A stretch of 64,000 bases of DNA. Origin: Fulvia fulva. Lineage: Eukaryota > Ascomycota > Dothideomycetes > Mycosphaerellales > Mycosphaerellaceae. The position numbers and the translations under genes were made by a program. The notes below the pieces were generated by a model. That model worked only from the letters and a program-made list of their open reading frames with translations, searched no databases and was not told the origin of the DNA. Below, piece by piece: positions 1 to 12,976 of this stretch (position 1 is the stretch's first letter; each line of letters opens with the position of its first letter). Location of the stretch: NCBI RefSeq assembly GCF_020509005.1, contig NC_063014.1, positions 5,642,001-5,706,000 on the forward strand, in the 5' to 3' direction.

Positions 1-839
1 CTATTGCTAATTCGAATAGGGTCTTCTAGCCCTTTAACTAGATAGGGGATTGCTAGAGGATAGATACCGCTACTATAGTACATTCTAGCTAAAGCTTTTC
101 CGGTAATCGTACGTAGATACGAATAGTTCTACTTATAGTAATAATTAGAGCTCTAGCTTTTTCTACTAGGTCCTACGTAGGCATATATTCTACATTTACG
201 TACTATTTAATCTTATTATTATTAATGACTAAGCTAAAGACCTTCCTAATAGCGGGCTCGTTATCGCTATAGAAGTCTACGAACCTACGACTAATAAAGT
301 TAATAAAGCTTAGTAGTATTAACGAGCTAAGAGCCCCCTTTAGACCCTAAAATTTGCGCGTCAAATCTTGTTAACCTTTAACGGTTAATTACGTAGTAGG
401 GGTGTATAGGGATACTACTAAGATATATATAGTTAGGAGGCGACCTTAGTAGGAAGCTAGGATTTACAAAGAATCTCTCTATAATGTAAAATACGGGAAT
501 CTAAAAATTTCAGATTTATCTTTTTTAGGATCACTATATATATTTTACGGCCCGCGGACCGACAAGTATATACACCTACGCGTAAGCTATCCTAGGGTCA
601 CTAGGCGCGCCCTTACTTACTAGGGTAGTTGGTCGTCTATATTTTAGTAGTTATTAAGGGGGGGTTTCAAGTAGATACCCGGTAGTATTCTTAGTACATT
701 TTAGTAAAATTAAGGTTAAGGTCGACTCGAAGTCGAAATCTTAAGGTATTAAGGCACCTAAGGTCAAGGTTCTTAGTATTAAGCAAAGTAAGTATAACGT
801 TACGAGCAAGGCTACGAATAAGGTCATAAGTTTCAGTTA
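1..839. repeat. RIP-degraded repeat DNA, family not recognised
   Basis: This stretch is rich in CTA, TAG and ATA triplets and poor in CA and TG dinucleotides, while CG remains common. That is the signature of CpA-to-TpA repeat-induced point mutation. No frame stays open for long and I recognise no domain. The young Copia element that follows is inserted into it: AGTTA precedes the 5' LTR and recurs after the 3' LTR, so this DNA was contiguous with the sequence after 6451 before insertion. Confidence 0.7.
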
Positions 840-1074
840 TGTTAAGATGTAGCATCTCAAAGGGAGTCAACAATCAGGAAGTGATCTGGCAGCCTGAGGC
901 ATCCACGATGACTCAGCTTGTAGGGAGATACCTTCTCTCCCCTTTAGCTTAGATAGACATCCAACACAATCAACATATTGGTTCCTGATATATTGCTGCA
1001 TGCTCGTGCTATTAGTCAGTTGAAGATTGATCTCTTACTGCACTCCGCTGCCATCCACCCGTACCTGTTCAACA
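840..1074 (+). repeat. 5' LTR of Copia-1a
   Basis: 235 bp, TG...CA ended. It matches 6217-6451 at all but about four positions; three of those are G/A or C/T differences and one is G/C. It is preceded by the target duplication AGTTA. Confidence 0.95.
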
Positions 1075-1090
1075 GGTTATGAGCCCGAGT
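1075..1090 (+). other. Primer binding site, initiator-Met tRNA anticodon arm type
   Basis: Directly after the LTR lies GGTTATGAGCCCGAG. It is complementary to the anticodon stem-loop of initiator methionine tRNA (which contains GGGCTCATAACC) and not to the tRNA 3' end. This is the half-tRNA priming known for Drosophila copia and related elements. The same site, mutated, is present in the other two Copia elements of the window. Confidence 0.7.
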
Positions 1091-1519
1091 TTGTGCAGGA
1101 ATAAGAGCAACCTATATCAGTACAGGTTACTTGTATCCCTTGCTATCGTAGCAGAAAACATCTGGGAATCAGAAGTCTACCCCGTCTATCCTGTCAAGGA
1201 GCTTAGTTCGATACTAAGTGATAGGTAACCCAGACAAGGACTCTGTGCGGCTTACTCAAAGCCAATACCTTGAAGATACTCTGTAGGCAGAACTGCATCG
1301 AGATACCATCAAGAAGGACTTCAAGTAAGTCATTTGAAGCTCTGCTAGGAGAGACAGACCTGTGTCCTAGCCCCGAGACCTCACACCGCTCCTTTACTTT
1401 ACTAAGCAGGCCTTGGTATCCACACCTACGAACTTTCCCATTCTACACCAGAAGCCTCAGCAGGATCTGAGCCACCACTTTGGAACATACACACCTTGTT
1501 TCATTACATCCAATTTATT

Positions 1520-4500
1520 ATGGATCCATACCAAGAGAAGACAGAGGAGAAGGGAGGCAAAATCCCAATTCTTGGGAGGGACAATTGGAAGAGATGGTTC
1601 AACCTTCAGAGATACAAGATGGAGAGCCAATCAGCATTCTTTGCAATTGTTGACCTAATGGAAGTGTCTTTTGACAACATCAAGGGCAAGACTCTGAAAC
1701 TCCAAGAAGAGGCTACAACCAAAGAGATCCTCAATACGCCAACATGGACAAGGCACAATGCAGTATGCAACTTCAGTATCCTTAGTAGGATCACAGAAGA
1801 AGATGAATTTGAGCTTGAGGGCTCATGTGAATCTGGAAGAGCTGCTGAGAAGTGGGTGTATCTCTGGAACAAGTATAGCCAGGTGCTACCAACCCATGCA
1901 CATGAGCTCACAAAGCAATTTGTGACCTTTGAGATGAGTGAAGAGTTCACCATCAGATCTGCATGGACACACCTGGTTTCTCTTGGAAAAAGGATTGCTG
2001 ATGTTGACCCAGAGGGTCAGCATTACAGGAAAGCTGATGTGAGGATGACCCAGCTCTTAAGCTCACTGCCACCTGACTACCATGTAGCCAGGGATACTAT
2101 CATGGCTCAGCCAAAGATGGACCATGAAAGGACCTTCAAGATCCTTGAAGCTCAAGAAGCCAGGTTGGATCCCTCTAAGGCTGAGTATGGCATGGCAGCC
2201 ACCTGGGTCAAGCCCTCAGGTCTAGCAAGACCACTCTCCTGCCTTCTCTGTGAGAAGGATCATCTGATCAAGGACTGCCCTAGTTTGCCTGAGGCAAGAA
2301 AGGTCCTTAGATCTCATTCCCAACCACTATCTTCCCAGAATACAACACATGTCAAGAAGAAGAGAACTCCACCACCCACTTCAAGGAGGACACCAAGAGA
2401 GAAGTCCTCTATAGAAGAACTTAAGAAAATGGTGAAGAAACTCAGCTCTGACATGCTGTCACTCCAGAAGAACCAGGCCCAGTCTTATACCTCTAAAGCA
2501 AAGAAGACTGGAAAAGGTTTCTCCGCCCAAGAGTCACCATGCAGCTCATCCCCAGAGACAATGTCTGATGATGATGAGTATGATGAAGTGGCTCACTCAA
2601 CTGCAGAAGTCCAAGGCAAGTTCCGCTCGTCAGAGTGGTTACTTGACTCCTGTGCTTCATCCTATATGACTGACCAAAGCTGCCTCTTTAGATCTATGAC
2701 TCCCTTAACAAGGAAGAAATGGATCAAAGTGGGAGGTGGGTTTTTATTGGCCACTCATATTGGGAATGCAGAGATGAGTGGGAGAGCTGGCAGAAAAGTT
2801 GTTTTGGAAGATGTCCTGCTTGTACCCAAGCTAGGAGTGAACCTGGTTTCATGGAACCAGTTTAGCAAGCAGTTTGGTGTGCAACCTCCATCATTTTCTC
2901 TTGTTTCCCCCTCTGGTGAGACTGTTGTCCAGACAAAGCTCCTTGGGGGGGTTCCATTCATTGATGAGATTTCTCCTCTCCTACAAGAACGGGCACATTA
3001 CTCATCATGTGCACCACCAATGGAGAATGCCTTTGTGACTGCTCAATCAGAGACCGACCTGAAGCAGTGGGAGCTTTGGCATAGAAGATTTGCACACTTT
3101 GGGAAGAATTTGCTCCAGAATCTTCACAAGGTAACAGACTTGAAAGAACCCATTCCTATCCCTAAGGATGGCTTTCACCAGTGCAGAGTATGCTCAATAG
3201 CAAAAATGAAGAAGTACAAAGGCAAAGTTACAGAGAGAAGACCTGAAAGACTTGCCCCTGTATCTATTGACATATGTGGCCCACTACCAATCTCAAGACT
3301 AGGATTCAAATACTGGCTTGAGATTGTTGACAACTTCTCTAGGAAGAAGTGGACCTTTCCTCTTAGGAAAAGAGAAGATGCTCCAGTTGCTCTCCAGAAC
3401 TGGAAGATCAAAGCAGAGAGGAAATCATCAGCGCAGCTGAAAGCAGTAAGACTTGACAATGCAAAAGAACTTATTGCATTAGTGAAGCAGTGGGAGAAGG
3501 ATTTGGGGATTGGGCTCGAGCCGACTGAGGCATACAACTCTCTACAAAATGGACCAGTTGAGAGGTCAATACAAACCTCAGAGGACTCTATAAGGGCAAT
3601 GCTTGAAGAGGCTAAAATGCCGGTTGAATTTTGGCCTGAAGCACTAGAGGCCCAAACTTATATGAGGAACAAACCGCCAAATGGCCCAGATTACGATAGG
3701 TTCAAGGTTTCACCAGATGAGGCTTTTGATGGTATCAAACCGACCATCAACCATTTGAAAGTTTGGGGATGCAAAGCTGTTGTCTATATGGACACAAGAT
3801 CCCAACCTCAATGGGCAAGAAGTGACAAGCTAATGAATAGGGGTAAAGAAGCAGTGTTTATTGGGTATGTTGAAAACACAGCTAAAGCCTGGCTCTTTTG
3901 GGAACCAGACATGAGAGCTGTTAAACAACACACACATGCAGACTTCTTTGAGGACCAGCCTGGAGGTGATATGGGTCTCAATGTTCCAACATTGAATCTA
4001 CTAAGCAGTGCACTAGCTAGGAAGCCCTTAGGAAGGCCGAGGAAGAACGTATCCTTAGGACAATCTACCTACCATTCAGGCGTCCATCAGAGCCCCCCCG
4101 AAATAGATCAGCCAATTGAGAGCCCTAAAGTCGCTCAGCCGAGAAAGCTGTTTGTGCAACTTCCCCAGCCTCCGGAGAACGTAGGGGAATTTCAGAAAAT
4201 CGATCAGCCAATTGAGAGAAGCTCCCTAGATCCCCAGGAAATAGACGTTACTAGGTCACAAGTGACGGTCCCTAAATCATCCCTTGGAAAGAGAAAGGCT
4301 GACTATGATGTTGAGGGCTATGACATGAAACAGAAAGCCCCAAAATCCATGGTCCCTAAGCCCGAACTAACCACTGAAGTGGGAGAAGCAATGGACCTCT
4401 CAGAGAACCTTGCTGCTTTTCACCAAGCTTTCTTTGCAGCCATGCAATCAGTGGACAGTTCAATACCATGGGATAGCGAATTCCTGGAAGAAGTTGAGGA

Positions 4501-6151
4501 AATGGCCTTTGCAGCAACTGTAGAAGCCATTGCATACAAGCAAGAGGTCCCAATTCCAAAATCCTACAAGGATGCTGTGAATGACAAGAAATGGGGACAT
4601 CTTTGGAAGGAAGCAATCCAAAAGGAACTAGATGCTCTACAGAGTAATAACACCTAGGAAAATTCTGTTCCACCAAAAGGAGCAAATCTGGTTACATCAA
4701 GATGGGTCTTTGATATTAAGAGAAGCATTAGTGGAGCTATTGAAAAGTTCAAGGCTAGACTAGTTGCAAGGGGCTTCTCACAGAAGTTTGGTGTTGACTT
4801 TATGGAGACATTTGCACCTACAGTAAGACAGGACACCCTTAGGGTGTTTATGGCTATTGTGTGTAAGAAGGATCTTCATCTTCACCAAGTGGATGTGAAC
4901 AATGCATTCATAGAAAGCACCCTCTATGAAGACATCTTCATGTTACCACCACCAGGAGTTGAGCTTCCACCAAACATAGTGTTCAAAATCCTTAAAAGCT
5001 TGTATGGACTTAAGCAAGCAGCTAGAGATTGGAATCAACTCTGTGTGTCAAAGCTCAGAGAGATTGGATTCACACAGTCAGAAGTGGACCCATGCCTACT
5101 TATCTATAAGAAGAGGGAGATCATAATCCTTATACATGTGGATGACATTCCAATTGCTGCACCAAAGTTGACAGATGTTCTCTGGTTCAAAAGAGAACTT
5201 GGCAAGATCTTCAAGATCAAAGATCTAGGTGAACCTGAAAAGATCCTTGGCATGAGAGTCACAAGGGACAGGAAGAGAGGAATCCTGAAACTTGACCAAG
5301 GACACTTTGTTAGGGACAGCCTAGCCAAGATGGGAATGAACCATGAGAAGGCAGCACCTACACACTCACCTATAGACAGCTATGAGGCCCTCAAACCTTC
5401 AAGCTATATAGATAAGAGGTGTGACAAGGCGGAGTACCAGAGTATCAATAGTACTTAGATATAGCTAGTAACAATCATAAGGCTAGACATTGCTTTTGCC
5501 CTAGGAAGGATGAGCTTATCTGTGAGTGACCTATCCACCTACCACATGAAGGCTTTGAAGAAGATCACTAGGTACCTAAGATCATACCCTGATCTAGGAC
5601 TTCAGTTCTCAAAGTCTGGAAAAGGACACCTTATTGGATACTGTGATTCTGATTATGCAATGGACAAAGCAGACAGAGTCTCAATCCTTGGGTATGTCTT
5701 CTTCCTCTGTGGGGCACCAGTTTCTTGGATGAGCAAGAAGCAAAAGTCTGTAGCAACATCCACAATGGAGGCTGAATACATGGCCATGAATGCATGTGCG
5801 AAGCAGTCCCAATTCCTAGCTTCACTGCTAAGGGAAATGGATTGTCCAGAGTTAGTTGGAGACTGTTCCCATCAACCAAGAATCACTGGAAACCAGGAGA
5901 CTGTATCAAATTTGAGACCAGTCCAATTAAGAGGTGACAATCAAGCTGCCCTCACCCTAGTGAAAGATGCACATGTTCATGACAAGTCCAAGCACATTGA
6001 CATTGCCTATAACGCTGTTAGGAAACTTTGGTGGAGGAGGCTTATTGCTGTTGAGTACACCCCAACCTCTGAGATGGTTGCAGACGGGTTTACAAAACCA
6101 AAGACTGGTCCACACTTCCAGAGGTTTGTAAGCCAGCTGAACCTGTCATAA
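1520..6151 (+). pseudogene. Copia Gag-Pol polyprotein with three in-frame TAG stops
   Basis: One frame of 1544 codons from the ATG at 1520. In order it has: a gag region; a zinc knuckle CLLCEKDHLIKDC (near residue 241; three residues rather than four between the second Cys and His); a protease with DSC where Copia proteases usually have DSG (near residue 376); the pre-integrase zinc region (HRRFAH...CRVC); an integrase core (SIDICGP, VRLDNAKEL, NGPVERS); reverse transcriptase with the HVDD active site; and RNase H (YCDSDYA, STMEAEYMA). The frame is interrupted by TAG at 4655, 5456 and 5462, with coding sense continuing past each in the same frame and no indel. The stops fit single G-to-A or C-to-T changes at TGG or CAG. 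It is probably non-autonomous now. Confidence 0.9.
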
Positions 6152-6202
6152 AAAGGTCCAAGTACTATTGACAGGAAGTGAGCAGACTGTAACCTCCCAT
6201 AC

Positions 6203-6216
6203 GAGATGAGTGGGAG
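6203..6216 (+). other. Polypurine tract of Copia-1a
   Basis: GAGATGAGTGGGAG immediately precedes the 3' LTR, the expected position for the plus-strand primer. The sister copy has a mutated counterpart just before 32220. Confidence 0.75.
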
Positions 6217-6451
6217 TGTTAAGATGTAGCATCTCAAAGGGAGTCAACAATCAGGAAGTGATCTGGCAGCCTGAGGCATCCACGATGACTCAGCTTGTAG
6301 GGAGATACCTTCTCTCCCCTTTAGCTTAGATAGACATCCAACACAATCAACATATTGGTTCCTGATATATTGCTACATGCTCGTGCTATTAGTCAGTTGA
6401 AGATTGATCTCTTACTCCACTCCGCTACTATCCACCCGTACCTGTTCAACA
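6217..6451 (+). repeat. 3' LTR of Copia-1a
   Basis: 235 bp, nearly identical to 840-1074, starting directly after the purine tract and followed by the target duplication AGTTA. Confidence 0.95.
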
Positions 6452-8900
6452 AGTTATATCTTTATTAAGGTTCGAGTCATTTACTAGTATTAGAGCTAGC
6501 TAAGAGTTACTAGAAAGTCTAACGAAGGCATATAGGCCTTATAGAGAGGCTATAATCCTAGAAGGGATAGAAGACTCGGATAGCGACGAAGACAACACCC
6601 CGGAGGCTTTAGGCTCTAATAAGGGTAAAGAAAGAGTACGACAAAATGACTAAGAAGAGGATGACTTAAATAAGGGCACTATAACGTTAGGAATGCCCTA
6701 TAGTCCGGATACAATAGTAGCCTTGTTTAGCCGTCTTACTATTACTATAGAAAATGTAGGACCTTGCTTCCCTACTCTAGGGAGTCCGGAAAACCCCCTC
6801 TTTAATAGTAGGAACGCTACTAAATTCTAGGAGAGGTTTAATAGTCTTATAGACTAGTATCTACTAAGGCTATTCATTAAGAAAGACAACTTCTAGGGTC
6901 GTTTCGAGCGTAACTACGAGACTACTATCCGACGTTTAGTAATAAGGTTAGAGGGATAGTAAGTAAGGCGGAGCACCTTTAGGAGGTCCTTCTTAGCTAA
7001 ATTTTCGAGATTCGATACCTATTCGATATTAGGAAGTCGAGAATATCTTAAAGAGATAGTCCGGGTAGAGAAAGGGAAAAGCCCTAAGGAACAGGATATA
7101 AAGGAGTTTATCCGTCTCTTCGTAGCCTCTAGTAACCTAATTGATCCCGAAGACCTCGATAATAACTCCCGTAGCCGTCTTCTACTTTAGGGGCTCCTAG
7201 AGTCAGTTACTAAGGCAGTTTATAAGAAATGTAGACTCTATCTAAAGTAGCCTAAGAGGTTTTAGCGCTCTTAAAAGATACTAGACGAGGCGACAAGTAT
7301 CGCTAATAGTAAAGAAGGATAGAAGGCCGTATATACGGACTTTCTACTTACTTTACCGTAGCTTTATCGGTCAGTTATAAAGTAGATGCCGCGCTTAATC
7401 CCTAAGATTAATACACTTAATAAACTAGCTATTTCCGCTACTATCGACGATGACCTTATTTAGAAAATAGTAGAGATAAGTATTCGAGCTTACTAACGAG
7501 GTCGCGCGGCGGAGGTTAGATCCTTTAATCCTAGTAAGAATCAAAGGTCTATATAACTAGAGAACCCCGATCGAGTGCCTAAACTATAGGTTTACTTTAT
7601 ATAGCGCCCGTAATTATAGAACCGTAAGTAGTCTAAAGCGCTTAATAGGTACTATTATAACTATAGTAGTACGGAACATTAGGCTAATAGGTGCCCCGCG
7701 ATACTATTCCTTATCTTATAAGGGTATGTCTTTTTAGCGACGAATAACTAGTACTACCTAGGAAAGAAGACCGACCTAAATCCCCCTAAGTTCAACTTCC
7801 GACGGGACTATAGTAAGCCTAAGCTCCTTTATATACTTCTGTAGCTTAAGGAACACTATAGCCCGATTCTATTTAATAAGGACATAAAAATCCCTACGCT
7901 TCGGAAACAATAGTTAGGTCGAGATTATACTAGTGTCTTAAGCGTAAAGCTTCCTAACTACTCTAAACCTCTACCTAATAACCGATACCTTATAGAATAC
8001 CGCCCTTAAGATGCTAGATCTAGGTAGTAAGCGACGGCCGCTAGTAGTTACTAGATCTAGTTTAAGGAAGAAGAACCGGCTCTATAGGGGAGTAGGATTA
8101 TAAACTACGACGAGGTTAAGGTTAAGGCCTACCTAATCTAGAGTAACAAATCTCGAGGTAAAGCTCTAGGAGGGATTATAAAGAACCCGAATCCTCGAAC
8201 TAGGTCTAGTATATAGGTATTAAGAGTACGAGCCGAGGCCGCTAAAGCTATACGACGAGAACTCGAAGAGGAGATCCGGTAGGAAGAACTTAGTTAGTAG
8301 GAGGTAGAGATAATTAGAGACGCCGGTTCTAGAGCTAGTAGAAGCTAGTTAACGGTAGCGTTAGGGGAGACTCTTAGAAGAAGGACGCCTAAGCCTCGAG
8401 CTAAGTTAAGGCCTACGCCCTCGGAACAGCCGGTAGGGCCTATTAATGCCCTATTCGTATAGCGTAAACGGCTATAGAATACGAAGACGATAAGGATTAA
8501 TAACTACGTCCGATAGTACGGTACTAGAGATAGGCCCGTTACTAAGGAGAAGGGAGTAACCTATTGGATTGATCAAATCCTTTAGACTACGTTTCTAAAC
8601 GTTAATGCCCGGGACTAGTTTTGGTATAGTCGCTAGTTTAAGACTACCTTGTTTAGGAGAGTAGTAAATACCCCTAATCTATAGTCTAAGCTTACTACCG
8701 TCCGTAAGATAGCTAGCTAAGAAGGGACTAAAGTCCGTACGAGTTATGTCGCTACCTATAAAGACGAGGAAGAAGAGGCTAATAAAGAAGTCTTTCGGGA
8801 TAATTATTAAGCTCGCTTTATAGGTATGTTCTTAACGATGTTATATAGTAAGGATAAAGCGATAGGAGGACACTATATTGTTTACTAGATTACGCGTCGG
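6452..8900 (+). mobile_element. RIP-degraded retrotransposon gag-like remnant
   Basis: Many TAG/TAA stops are present, but stretches of sense can be followed on the plus strand. An acidic segment reads EDSDSDEDNTPEALGS (about 6567-6615). Later there are NATKF*ERFNSLID (about 6810-6855) and a VIRLEG segment, resembling the gag region of fungal LTR elements, where a conserved F-ERF/W segment is followed by a two-helix capsid region. CA and TG are nearly absent while CG is common. The continuation from about 7400 to 8900 is too degraded to assign. The family call is tentative. Confidence 0.4.
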
Positions 8901-9300
8901 CGCTATTACTAAACACGACATATTCGAAAGCCCTTATTAAGGCTATTCTAACGATCTATAAAGTAGGCTACTACCCCTAGAATTGAGGGAGTTCTACCTT
9001 ATTTAAGTTGGATAGCTTAAAGTTCTCTTTACCCTATTTCTTTAGCTCTATAGCCCTAAACGCCGCGGAGGTGCCTAGCTACATTAGGCAACTCCTAGGT
9101 AATAGTAGCCTAGGCTATAGCACTACCGGCGCCTACGGCTCTATAGGCGAAGCTCCCCTAAGACAACTAGTAGTAACTTATAGAGGACGTAAAAAGTATA
9201 GAGACTAACGATTAGCTCCTATACTAGTCTCTATAGGTAATGATCACTTAGCTACGTACGGCGCTAGTACTATCGTATTACCGAGGGTAATAAGAAATAA
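8901..9300. repeat. RIP-degraded DNA, no recognisable content
   Basis: Same CpA-depleted composition. A 66-codon open stretch at 9008-9208 looks accidental: it is short, unlike anything I recognise, and lies in decayed repeat. I see nothing else to annotate. Confidence 0.5.
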
Positions 9301-12300
9301 GGACGACGTCTTAGGCGATTAACAAGGCCACCCGGAGTCAACACCCCTATAGCTAGGTATCGGTCGCGGCTTTGACACTAGGCCCCCGCCTAACGTACGA
9401 CGTAGTTATAATCCGTATTATAGCAAAGGAAGACTAGGCCGAAGTAGCGAAGCTATCGAACAAGGAGCTCGCCTAGCGAATCAATTAACTAGGGGTAGTC
9501 GTAGTGAACTAATAGTCTAACGGTACTCTATAGATCTATACTAGCTCTACTACTACTAGGAGGCACCTAGAGGTATAGCTATAGTAGGTATCTAAGGTTA
9601 CGGCATTAGCGAAGGTCTTAACGAAGCAATTTACGATCCTAGTCTACGATATGCCTAAAGAGTTCGACCTAACTAACTAAGGTCACCTACGTACTCTCTA
9701 AGAGGACAACCCGGTTACTCTTAACTCTCTAATCTAGAAGGCGACTTAGCTCTATAGGAAATAGCCAGAAGGTAAGAAGGCCTCGGCGCTAATCGTATAG
9801 CTATAAGACGCGAAAGCGGCGGATCTAGTAATAGAACAAGGCCTAATCTAGTAATATAGCCTTAAGATAGTAGAAAAGCACTCCTTATCCTTCCGTGTCC
9901 TCTAATACTTTAAATACTAACAGTATAGACACCAAACCTATACGTATATAAACAAGTAGGCCTACTCAAACTATATAGGAGACTATATATCTAGGGACTA
10001 TATATTGGCTACGAGGTAGTACGCGAACTGTCCGGGGTACTACCTATCGTATAGCGCGGAATGCCCGTAGCGGAAACTAGCGAAAAACAAGGCAATCACA
10101 AATAGAACCGTCGCCCTAAGATTCTACGGCGACCGTAAGGCTAGTCTATACCGGAGCTAGCTAGCGGCGGTCGGGTATAAGCGCCCTAGGGCCGAGAATA
10201 ATATAAAGGATATACAACCTAGGGCGTACGGGAGGCTACGTACTCTACTAGTTACGGCGAGGGAATCTAACTAGGCCCGGCTCCCCTTTAGTATATAACC
10301 GATACGCGTAGACTAGGACGCGCTAGGTAATAGGACATAGGACATTATAGAGGAAATGATTGTCGATAACGATAACTAGCCTCGACACGCTTAGCATTAT
10401 CTAGTATAACGTTAACTATAGTAAGGATATAGTATAGAACCATTTCCTATACGAGGCGGACCCGTACGTCTACTACGTCCTAGTAATCTAGGAGCTATAG
10501 ATTAACCCGCACTATAAGAGACTAACGACCTACAAGTTACTAGGCTATACGATATACCTACGAAGCGACGGTAGACCCCGTACGTACTTCTATATTAGTA
10601 AGGATATACTAGAATCCGAATAGGAGGTAGTATACTACGTAGACGAAGAAGGCGGAGGAGATATTACCTCCCTCTACGTAGGTAGCACTTAGATACACAA
10701 TATATATATAACCGCTAGCCTCGAGGTCTAGCCGCGACCTTAGGGTCTATAGGTACCTAGATAGTACGCTTAAGAGACAAGGCTACTATATCGTAGTAGG
10801 AGACTTTAATATATACTACCCTTCCTAGGAAAGCCTTATGTTAAGAACATACAGGCCGTAGGACAAGCATATAGGTGTAGGTGTGTCATGTGATTAGATC
10901 ACGTGACTAGGGTTTGCTAGCCTATAGGCTAGCAAACATCCGGATACCTAGTATCTACCTACACTAATACCGGCGATACTGTATATAGATACACGCTATC
11001 CTATTAGGTCCTTCTTCGTCTTTTGTGTAATCCGCCGTCTTCTACTACTACGTAACTCGTACCTATTTAACACCTTATATAGCCGTACCCTATAGCCGAC
11101 GAAGTAATCGACTTAATAGCGAGTAACGTAATTGCCCTTAATACCCCGAAGGACCTAGGTACCTAGAAGAGAGGGGGACTCTAAGGCACAATCGACCTCT
11201 CCTAGATCTCGGATAGCTACTACTATATAGTGACCTACTATAGGATCGAATATAAACTCGAGGCGTCGTTAGACTATATACTAGTTAGGACCTCTATTAC
11301 AATATAGATATAATATATACTAGCGAGAACCTCTAAGCTAAACTAGGGAAAGGCCTACTAGGCTAATATCTAGGCGTACCTCGACGACTCCGAGAGGCTA
11401 GTCTAGATCGCGTAGTAGCAATATAATAGTAAAGACGAGATAGACGAGGTAGTCTAAGGGTTAATAGACGAAATAAGAAAAGCGACCTTACTCTACGTTC
11501 CGCTTACCTAACTAACGACATAGTCTAAACTATACTAGACGCCGAAGTGTACTACGATAGTAAGAGAAGTAAGGAGATCCCGCCGGGTATAGACGAGTAG
11601 CTATAGCGAGGAGGCCTAGAACGTATATAGGGAGGTATACTAATAGAAGAAAGCTATAATACGGAGGGAGAAAGTAGTCGGCTAGAGAGCTATAGTAGAA
11701 GAAATCGCTAACAAGCTAGCGAGGATATAGAAGCTAGCGAAATAGGCCCGACAGGACCCTATATAGGGCCCCTCCTTCTCTATCCTAGCGCTACAATCGC
11801 CTAGTAGCCCGGTTAGCGACCCCGAGGCTAAGGCGCGTCTACTAGCTAGCAAGTTCTTCCCGCCCCTAGTCGAGGCTAATCTAAGCGACATAAACAGCTC
11901 TACTCCCCTAGCCCCTAGTATAGCGGTCTAATAGAATATATCCGAGGGAGATGTTACCGCTATACTTAGGAAGTTGCCGGCGAAGAAAGCCCCGGGGCCG
12001 GATAGGATCCTAAACGAACTACTAAAGAAGTGTAGAGATTAACTAGCCCTAGTAGTCGTAGCGATCTTTACCGCCTGCCTATAGACCGGATACTACCTAA
12101 CGGCATTTAAACAATCGACGACAGTAGTCCTACGTAAGCTATAGAAGGAAGACTATACGTAGGTAAAGTCGTACCGCCTAATTGCGCTCCTTAATACTCT
12201 TAGGAAGGCGCTTAAGAAGCTAGTTACAACGAGACTCTCCGAGGCGGTAGAGGAGTACTCCCTACTCCCGGACACCTAGATAGGTACGCGCCTATAGCGG

Positions 12301-12976
12301 TCGACGCTATCCGCGATAGAACTTATTACCTCTTAGGTAAAGGCTATCTAGTATAGGAATAGGGACAAGGTAGTATCCTTACTTAGTCTAGACATATTAG
12401 GAGCCTTCGACTACGTGTTATACCCGCGGCTACTCTATATCCTAAGGTCGAAAGGACTCCCTAAGTAGCTTATTAACTTCGTACGGTCCTACCTCTAAAA
12501 CCGTAGTACGTCGATCCTAGTAGGTTAGTATAAAAGCCTATTTTAAGTAGTCTATACTAGAATCCCGTAAGGCTTAACGCTAGTACCTATCCTGTTCCTC
12601 TTCTTTATAGCGACGCTACTCCTAGCCCTAGAATCCTAGAACACCGCTACGAGCGGCTTCGTAGACGACACGAACATCCTAGCGTAGTCTTCCTCGACTA
12701 AGGAGAACTATAGGCTACTAGAAGAGAAGTACAAAATCTATAAGGACTAGGCTAGGAGGTATAGGGCTCGGTTTGCCCTAGAAAAGTACAATCTAATACA
12801 CTTTACGCGCCGGCTACGGTTCTATAATATATATACTTCTATCTAGATATAGGGGTATACGACTAACCCGGTAAATCAGCTTAGGATCCGCGGACTATAG
12901 GTAGACCCGGCGCTACGGTAGAGGAAGTACGTATAGGCAATATTACGGAAAGCTAAACAGAATATAGTATTATACT
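9301..12976 (+). mobile_element. RIP-degraded Tad1-type LINE (non-LTR retrotransposon)
   Basis: Between stops, the two ORFs of a fungal LINE can be read on the plus strand. ORF1 has zinc-knuckle remnants ending in ANCPGYYLSYSAECP near 10025-10075. The ORF2 endonuclease has GDFNIYYPS near 10799-10826. The reverse transcriptase has the LINE motif KKAPGPDRILNELLKK (about 11980-12030) and the catalytic-site equivalent GFVDDTNILA (about 12655-12690). Most tryptophan and glutamine positions read TAG, as expected from RIP. The endonuclease is interrupted by a probable solo LTR (10876-11072), and the reverse transcriptase end is cut by the Gypsy 5' LTR at 12977. I do not see the LINE continue after 19267. 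It cannot be functional. Confidence 0.85.
10876..11072. repeat. Probable solo LTR inside the LINE
   Basis: About 197 bp that split the LINE endonuclease reading frame. It begins with TGT and ends TTTAACA, like the Copia LTRs here. It keeps CA/TG dinucleotides that its surroundings have lost, so it is probably younger. It contains CACGTG and a perfect 26-bp palindrome (10912-10937). No convincing target duplication was found and the exact left end is uncertain (10876, 10882 or 10884). Confidence 0.5.

Larger units (their letters stand above)
840..6451 (+). mobile_element. Copia-family LTR retrotransposon, young copy (Copia-1a)
   Basis: A complete Ty1/Copia element of 5612 bp. Two 235-bp LTRs begin TGTTAAG and end TTCAACA and differ at only about four positions, so the insertion is recent. 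The 5-bp target duplication AGTTA sits at 835-839 and 6452-6456. A primer site follows the 5' LTR and a purine tract precedes the 3' LTR. One long frame encodes gag, protease, integrase, reverse transcriptase and RNase H in Copia order, broken by three TAG codons. It is nested in older RIP-degraded DNA and has a heavily mutated sister copy at 26838-32454. Confidence 0.95.

Noticed and set aside
9008..9208. 66-codon ORF in the degraded block
   Set aside because: Short, without homology that I recognise, in RIP-affected DNA where a chance open stretch is expected.
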